Source of the DNA: Desulfobacterales bacterium
GTDB lineage: Bacteria > Desulfobacterota > Desulfobacteria > Desulfobacterales > C00003060
Direction of reading: 5' to 3'
Assembly: GCA_030629475.1 (NCBI GenBank)
Contig: DAOVOU010000058.1
Location: forward strand, 1-8,928
DNA length: 8,928 nucleotides
The position numbers were made by a program, and so were the translations under genes. Position 1 is the first letter of the stretch. Each line of letters starts with the position of its first letter. Shown in pieces: positions 6,263 through 8,928 of this stretch. Under the pieces are notes generated by a model. That model was given only the letters and a program-made list of their open reading frames with translations. It was not told the origin of the DNA and did no database searches.

Positions 6263-7065
6263 ACGTTTCTCTCCTCGATTATCTCGTCTAATCCCACATC
6301 AAGCTCATGTCCCTCGTCAGTCTTGATGGTGATCAGTTCTTTCAATACGTTTCGTCTGACAACCCTTCCGCACCCCGTTTTAGTCCGGACGTACTTTCCG
6401 GAATCGGGGAATTCACTTTTGAGGTGGCAGTAGGCGTCATATTCGAATGCCAAACAGCACATAAGTCGTCCACACAGGCCTGAAATCTTGGTGGGATTCA
6501 GCAACATGCCCTGCTCTTTGGCCATTCGGATTGATACTGGTTCAAAGTCATTCATAAAGGCAGAACAGCACAGTACGTGGCCGCATCTTCCGATACCGCC
6601 GCACATCTTGGCTCGATTGCGCACTCCGATCTGGCGCAGTTCAATACGCACCCGGTAGGCCTTAACCAGCATCTTGACCAACTCTCGAAAGTCGACACGC
6701 GCATCGGCCGTGAAATAGAAAGTCAGCTTGGTTCCCTCGAACAGACTTCGCACAGACACGAGGTTCATTTCAAGCCCTAATTCATTGATACATTTCAGAC
6801 AATATGTATGGGCTGACTTCTCTAACTCAACATTTTTCCTGTACTGGGCGATATCCTCATCGTTTGCTAAGCGATAGACCTTCCTTAGACGAATCTCGGA
6901 CTCCTCCTCTCCAGCAGGCCTGGGAGGTGTGACCACCGTGCCAAACTCCAACCCGTGCTCGGCTTCCACAATTACATGACTGCCGCGGGAAAGCACAAAG
7001 AGGCCAGCATCAAAATGGTAGATCTTGTCTCCTGGCCTGATGCTTACGCCGACGATTTTACCCAT
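6259..7065 (-). CDS. ricT: PSP1-domain Cys-rich protein, RicT/YaaT family
   Basis: A 268-aa protein whose N-terminus (MGKIVGVSIRPGDKIYHFDAG) and Cys-rich PSP1 region match RicT (YaaT). In B. subtilis RicT with RicA and RicF forms an Fe-S-containing complex that helps RNase Y in mRNA maturation. Cysteines visible: C89-x2-C92, C155 (KMCGGIGRCGHVLCC) with C161, C166 and C167, then C198, C203 and C204 (GLCGRLMCCLAFEYDAY), C213 and C232. These are the conserved candidate cluster ligands. The function in this lineage is not established. The ATG at 7063-7065 gives the family N-terminus but has no Shine-Dalgarno sequence; its leader is an A/C-rich nonamer array on the coding strand. The neighbours holB and metG match a gene order that recurs across many bacteria. 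Confidence 0.93.
   Translation of the reverse strand: MGKIVGVSIRPGDKIYHFDAGLFVLSRGSHVIVEAEHGLEFGTVVTPPRPAGEEESEIRLRKVYRLANDEDIAQYRKNVELEKSAHTYCLKCINELGLEMNLVSVRSLFEGTKLTFYFTADARVDFRELVKMLVKAYRVRIELRQIGVRNRAKMCGGIGRCGHVLCCSAFMNDFEPVSIRMAKEQGMLLNPTKISGLCGRLMCCLAFEYDAYCHLKSEFPDSGKYVRTKTGCGRVVRRNVLKELITIKTDEGHELDVGLDEIIEERNV
6269..6276 (-). promoter_or_regulatory. metG ribosome binding site inside ricT
   Basis: GAGGAGAG on the minus strand, 6 nt before the GTG start codon of metG and within the last codons of ricT. It supports the unusual GTG start and the 4-bp overlap (6259-6262). Confidence 0.75.
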
Positions 7066-7072
7066 AGTAGAA

Positions 7073-7120
7073 TGTTTGTTGTGTTTGTTGTGTTTGTTAT
7101 GTTTGTTGTGTTTGTTGTGT
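7073..7120. repeat. TGTTTGTTG nonamer array
   Basis: Five nonamers (7073-7081, 7082-7090, 7091-7099 with one change to A, 7100-7108, 7109-7117) plus TGT. On the coding (minus) strand it reads as CAACAAACA repeats ending 7 bp before the ricT ATG, so it forms most of the leader where a ribosome binding site would be expected. Confidence 0.92.
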
Positions 7121-7125
7121 TAACT

Positions 7126-7155
7126 CAATAAACCCAATAAACCCAATAAACCCAA
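7126..7155. repeat. CAATAAACC nonamer array
   Basis: Three perfect CAATAAACC units (7126-7134, 7135-7143, 7144-7152) plus CAA. It lies between the holB stop codon (TAA, 7161-7163) and the other nonamer array. The unit is unrelated in sequence to its neighbour but has the same length. Confidence 0.92.
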
Positions 7156-7160
7156 CGAGC

Positions 7161-8132
7161 TTAACGGAAAATACGCATCATCATCACCTCTAAGGCCAGC
7201 CGAGGATTTGAGTTCTGTGAAATGGCGGTTTGTGCCGCATGTACGGCCCCCACCTTTTCCAAGAGCTCATTGACCGACGGCCCTTGTGATGCATACTCGA
7301 TCTTGGTCATAAAGTCCTTATTAATGATCCTTTCAGGAGAGACCTTACACATGAGAACATCCCTGACCCATGTCATGATCATCTCCAGAGCATCAGCCAA
7401 TCTATCTTTATCACGGGCTAAGGCATCGGCGAAGGCAAAAACAGGCTGAATCGATTTTATGGAAAGGGACGCAATTTGCTCAACGAGACCAGTGCGCCAA
7501 ATGGTCCACTTTTCTTCATCCACCGACAGTGCCTTCCCCAAGCTTCCTTTGGTCGATACAGCAAGTGTTGTTGCCGTTTGTTTGTCAAGCCCCTGTAGTT
7601 CCACGAGCACCTCAGTAACCTTTTCATACGGAATCGGCCTGAAGGCGATTTGCTGGCACCTGGAGACAATGGTGGGCAGCAGGTCCGTTGTCTGGCTTGC
7701 CGTGAGGATTGTGACCGTGCCCTTGGGCGGTTCCTCCAGGATCTTGAGAATAGCATTCGATGCTTCAAGGTTCATGGCCTGTGCGTCATTGATGATCACG
7801 ACACGCCAGTTTCCCTCAAGGGGTGCAAATCTCAGTTGCCTGGACAGAGCCCTGACCTGGTCGATTTTGATAAAGGCACCCTCAGGCTTTATGGTAATCA
7901 TGTCCGGATGGGCCCCGGAAATGACCTTGTGACACGAGTGACACTCTCCGCAGGCCGATACCCCCACAGGGCTCAAGCAGTTGAGAGCCATGCCCAAGGC
8001 ATTGGCCGTTGTTTGCTTGCCAACCCCATCGATCCCTGTAAACAACATGGCGTGGGGAATGCTCCTTTTTTGAAGCATTTGGGTCAAGAACCGGATGGGG
8101 CGTTCCTGGCCAATGATAGATTCAAATTTCAT
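7161..8132 (-). CDS. holB: DNA polymerase III subunit delta prime
   Basis: A 323-aa AAA+ clamp-loader subunit that acts with delta and tau/gamma to load the sliding clamp during replication. The N-terminus (MKFESIIGQERPIRFLTQML) and HAMLFTG precede a P-loop G33-IDGVGKQT, intact here whereas E. coli delta prime has a degenerate one. A zinc-binding group follows: C52 and CGECHSC (C61, C64, C67). The stretch NDAQAMNLEASNAILKILEE (115-134) is the family's Walker-B-like region, without the catalytic acidic pair expected of an ATPase. TIVSRCQ (154-160) holds the SRC motif. The C-terminal part is the less conserved oligomerisation domain. The start at 8130-8132 has only a weak GAG upstream. ricT follows after a 95-bp repeat-filled spacer. 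The intact P-loop could also suggest a gamma/tau-like protein, but length and the lack of a Walker B acid favour delta prime. Confidence 0.93.
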   Translation of the reverse strand: MKFESIIGQERPIRFLTQMLQKRSIPHAMLFTGIDGVGKQTTANALGMALNCLSPVGVSACGECHSCHKVISGAHPDMITIKPEGAFIKIDQVRALSRQLRFAPLEGNWRVVIINDAQAMNLEASNAILKILEEPPKGTVTILTASQTTDLLPTIVSRCQQIAFRPIPYEKVTEVLVELQGLDKQTATTLAVSTKGSLGKALSVDEEKWTIWRTGLVEQIASLSIKSIQPVFAFADALARDKDRLADALEMIMTWVRDVLMCKVSPERIINKDFMTKIEYASQGPSVNELLEKVGAVHAAQTAISQNSNPRLALEVMMMRIFR

Positions 8133-8194
8133 CTCTCATTCCAGACAAACAATTTCAAATTCCTCGGATAACCAGTTTGATTTACAAACATTTT

Positions 8195-8226
8195 GGGATT
8201 GGGGAATTGAGGGATTTAGGGATTGA
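8195..8226. repeat. GGGATTGA octamer array
   Basis: Four imperfect octamers: GGGATTGG (8195-8202), GGAATTGA (8203-8210), GGGATTTA (8211-8218) and GGGATTGA (8219-8226). It lies in the HD-holB spacer (8133-8253). The remaining 8133-8194 is AT-rich without recognisable features. Confidence 0.8.
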
Positions 8227-8233
8227 GCGTTTT

Positions 8234-8254
8234 GAAATCCGAAATCCGAAATAC
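8234..8254. repeat. GAAATCC heptamer array
   Basis: Two perfect GAAATCC units (8234-8240, 8241-8247) and a third, GAAATAC (8248-8254), whose last base is also the last base of the HD gene's stop codon (TAG, minus strand, 8254-8256). The array therefore abuts the end of that gene. Confidence 0.75.
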
Positions 8255-8817
8255 TATAGATCCGCCTTGTCTTCAAACCACCACTCATCTGAAGCGGTAT
8301 CCAGGATTTGCTTTGCCAGGGATTGACCGACGCTGGTTCGCAGCCGGCCCACCACATGCGGAAGCCAGGCCTTGGGGCCATTGTTTCCTGCATCATGCAA
8401 GGCTTTCAGTTCCAGGACCAGTGCGAGCTGGTCTGCGTCGTGGGCAAGCTGGGCTTCCAGGGTCTCTGCCGCATTAAACTCTTCTATGAGATCGGCCACC
8501 GCCTTACCAAAGGGAAGATCCTCAGTAAGGTCACCAATAGCCCGGGATTCGTCCACCGCAAGGTACTTCTTTTGAACATAGTTAAGATCCCCGGTTCTGG
8601 CCTCGGTGAGATCGTGTATCAGGCACATCTGAAGGAGTTTAAGAGCGTCCGCGTCAGGGGCGATCTGTGAGATAACATAGCCGATAAACGTAGCAACGAA
8701 GCTATGCTCAGCCACTGATTCGTCACCCGATCCCAAAAAGTGAAACCCGGATCTGGGGATGTCTTTTAAGATCCTGGCCTCAAAAAGCAGATTTGCTATG
8801 GCTTTCATAATGTCCAC
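8254..8817 (-). CDS. HD-domain hydrolase, YfbR/HDDC2-like 5'-deoxynucleotidase
   Basis: A 187-aa, one-domain HD-superfamily phosphohydrolase. Metal ligands expected for the family are visible: H38 (ESVAEHSF), the H68-D69 doublet (CLIHDLTEARTGDL) with E72, and D127 or D129 (HDADQLALVLE) as the distal Asp. IPRSGF (20-25) matches the Arg-containing substrate segment of YfbR-type enzymes, which dephosphorylate deoxyribonucleoside 5'-monophosphates; that activity is inferred. Start: GTG 8815-8817, because AAGGA (8823-8827) lies 5 nt upstream; an ATG three codons later (8806-8808) would sit 14 nt from it. This is the most upstream gene, and the 25-bp inverted repeat lies 13 bp before its start codon. 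I saw no clear promoter in 8818-8928. It may be co-transcribed with holB across 121 bp. Confidence 0.85.
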   Translation of the reverse strand: MDIMKAIANLLFEARILKDIPRSGFHFLGSGDESVAEHSFVATFIGYVISQIAPDADALKLLQMCLIHDLTEARTGDLNYVQKKYLAVDESRAIGDLTEDLPFGKAVADLIEEFNAAETLEAQLAHDADQLALVLELKALHDAGNNGPKAWLPHVVGRLRTSVGQSLAKQILDTASDEWWFEDKADL

Positions 8818-8822
8818 TATAG

Positions 8823-8827
8823 TCCTT
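8823..8827 (-). promoter_or_regulatory. Ribosome binding site of the HD gene
   Basis: AAGGA on the minus strand with 5 nt to GTG (8815-8817). The spacing favours the GTG over the downstream ATG. Confidence 0.55.
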
Positions 8828-8829
8828 AA

Positions 8830-8854
8830 TTAACGTCTCGGAATTTCTACAACT
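8830..8854 (-). repeat. 25-bp inverted repeat bounding the gene block, right copy
   Basis: Exact reverse complement of 117-141. Complementarity stops at both edges (142 against 8829 and 116 against 8855 are mismatched). It lies just upstream of the HD gene's ribosome binding site, whereas the left copy overlaps the nadE stop codon. Outward there are ATGTA (8861-8865), TGTGCC (8896-8901) and the octamer array, mirroring the left side. Confidence 0.92.
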
Positions 8855-8903
8855 TATTGAATGTACAGGCTTTTTTAAGGCTTGGATTTTTGCCTTGTGC
8901 CGG

Positions 8904-8927
8904 AATGATGGAATGATGGAATATTGG
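8904..8927 (-). repeat. CCATCATT octamer array, right end
   Basis: Two perfect units (8904-8911, 8912-8919) and a degenerate AATATTGG, running off the window end. The orientation is opposite to the array at 35-74. Confidence 0.85.
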
Positions 8928-8928
8928 A

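Noticed and set aside
5735..6433. 232-codon open frame on the plus strand
   Set aside because: It is antisense to metG and the end of ricT, both with clear family motifs. It has no recognisable domain.
7459..8171. Plus-strand open frames of 157 and 173 codons
   Set aside because: Both are antisense to holB, which carries an intact P-loop, zinc cysteines and SRC motif.

Overview
The window reads as a chromosomal fragment of a bacterium with about half G+C. The protein sequences and the gene order holB-ricT-metG suggest a deltaproteobacterium (Desulfobacterota), but this is inferred from recalled family resemblance, not from a search. All seven credible genes lie on the minus strand, so transcription runs from right to left.

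In transcription order: an HD-domain nucleotidase of the YfbR/HDDC2 type (8254-8817); holB, DNA polymerase III delta prime (7161-8132); ricT, a PSP1-domain Cys-rich protein (6259-7065); metG, methionyl-tRNA synthetase (4343-6262), which shares a GTGA start/stop overlap with ricT; a 498-bp spacer (3845-4342) with an inverted-repeat-bounded, GC-rich, hairpin-rich block; glnA, type I-alpha glutamine synthetase (2516-3844); a solitary four-helix-bundle (S23/IVP-like) gene (1987-2439); and nadE, glutamine-dependent NAD+ synthetase (138-1781). holB, ricT and metG form the housekeeping core. GlnA makes the glutamine that NadE uses as amide donor, so those two neighbours are metabolically linked.

The coding content is ordinary. 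What stands out is the DNA between genes. Short tandem arrays with units of 7, 8 or 9 bp occur in five places: CCATCATT octamers at both window ends, GGTTTCA heptamers on both sides of the four-helix gene, two different nonamers between holB and ricT, and octamers plus heptamers between the HD gene and holB. Two arrangements deserve attention. (1) The four-helix gene is enclosed by perfectly complementary inverted heptamer arrays and followed by a 24-bp, 22/24-matched stem-loop, so it looks like a self-contained cassette inserted between glnA and nadE. (2) The whole seven-gene block is bounded by a perfect 25-bp inverted repeat (117-141 and 8830-8854), each copy flanked on its outer side by CCATCATT arrays, also in inverted orientation. 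No RNA gene, CRISPR array, transposase or phage gene was seen.
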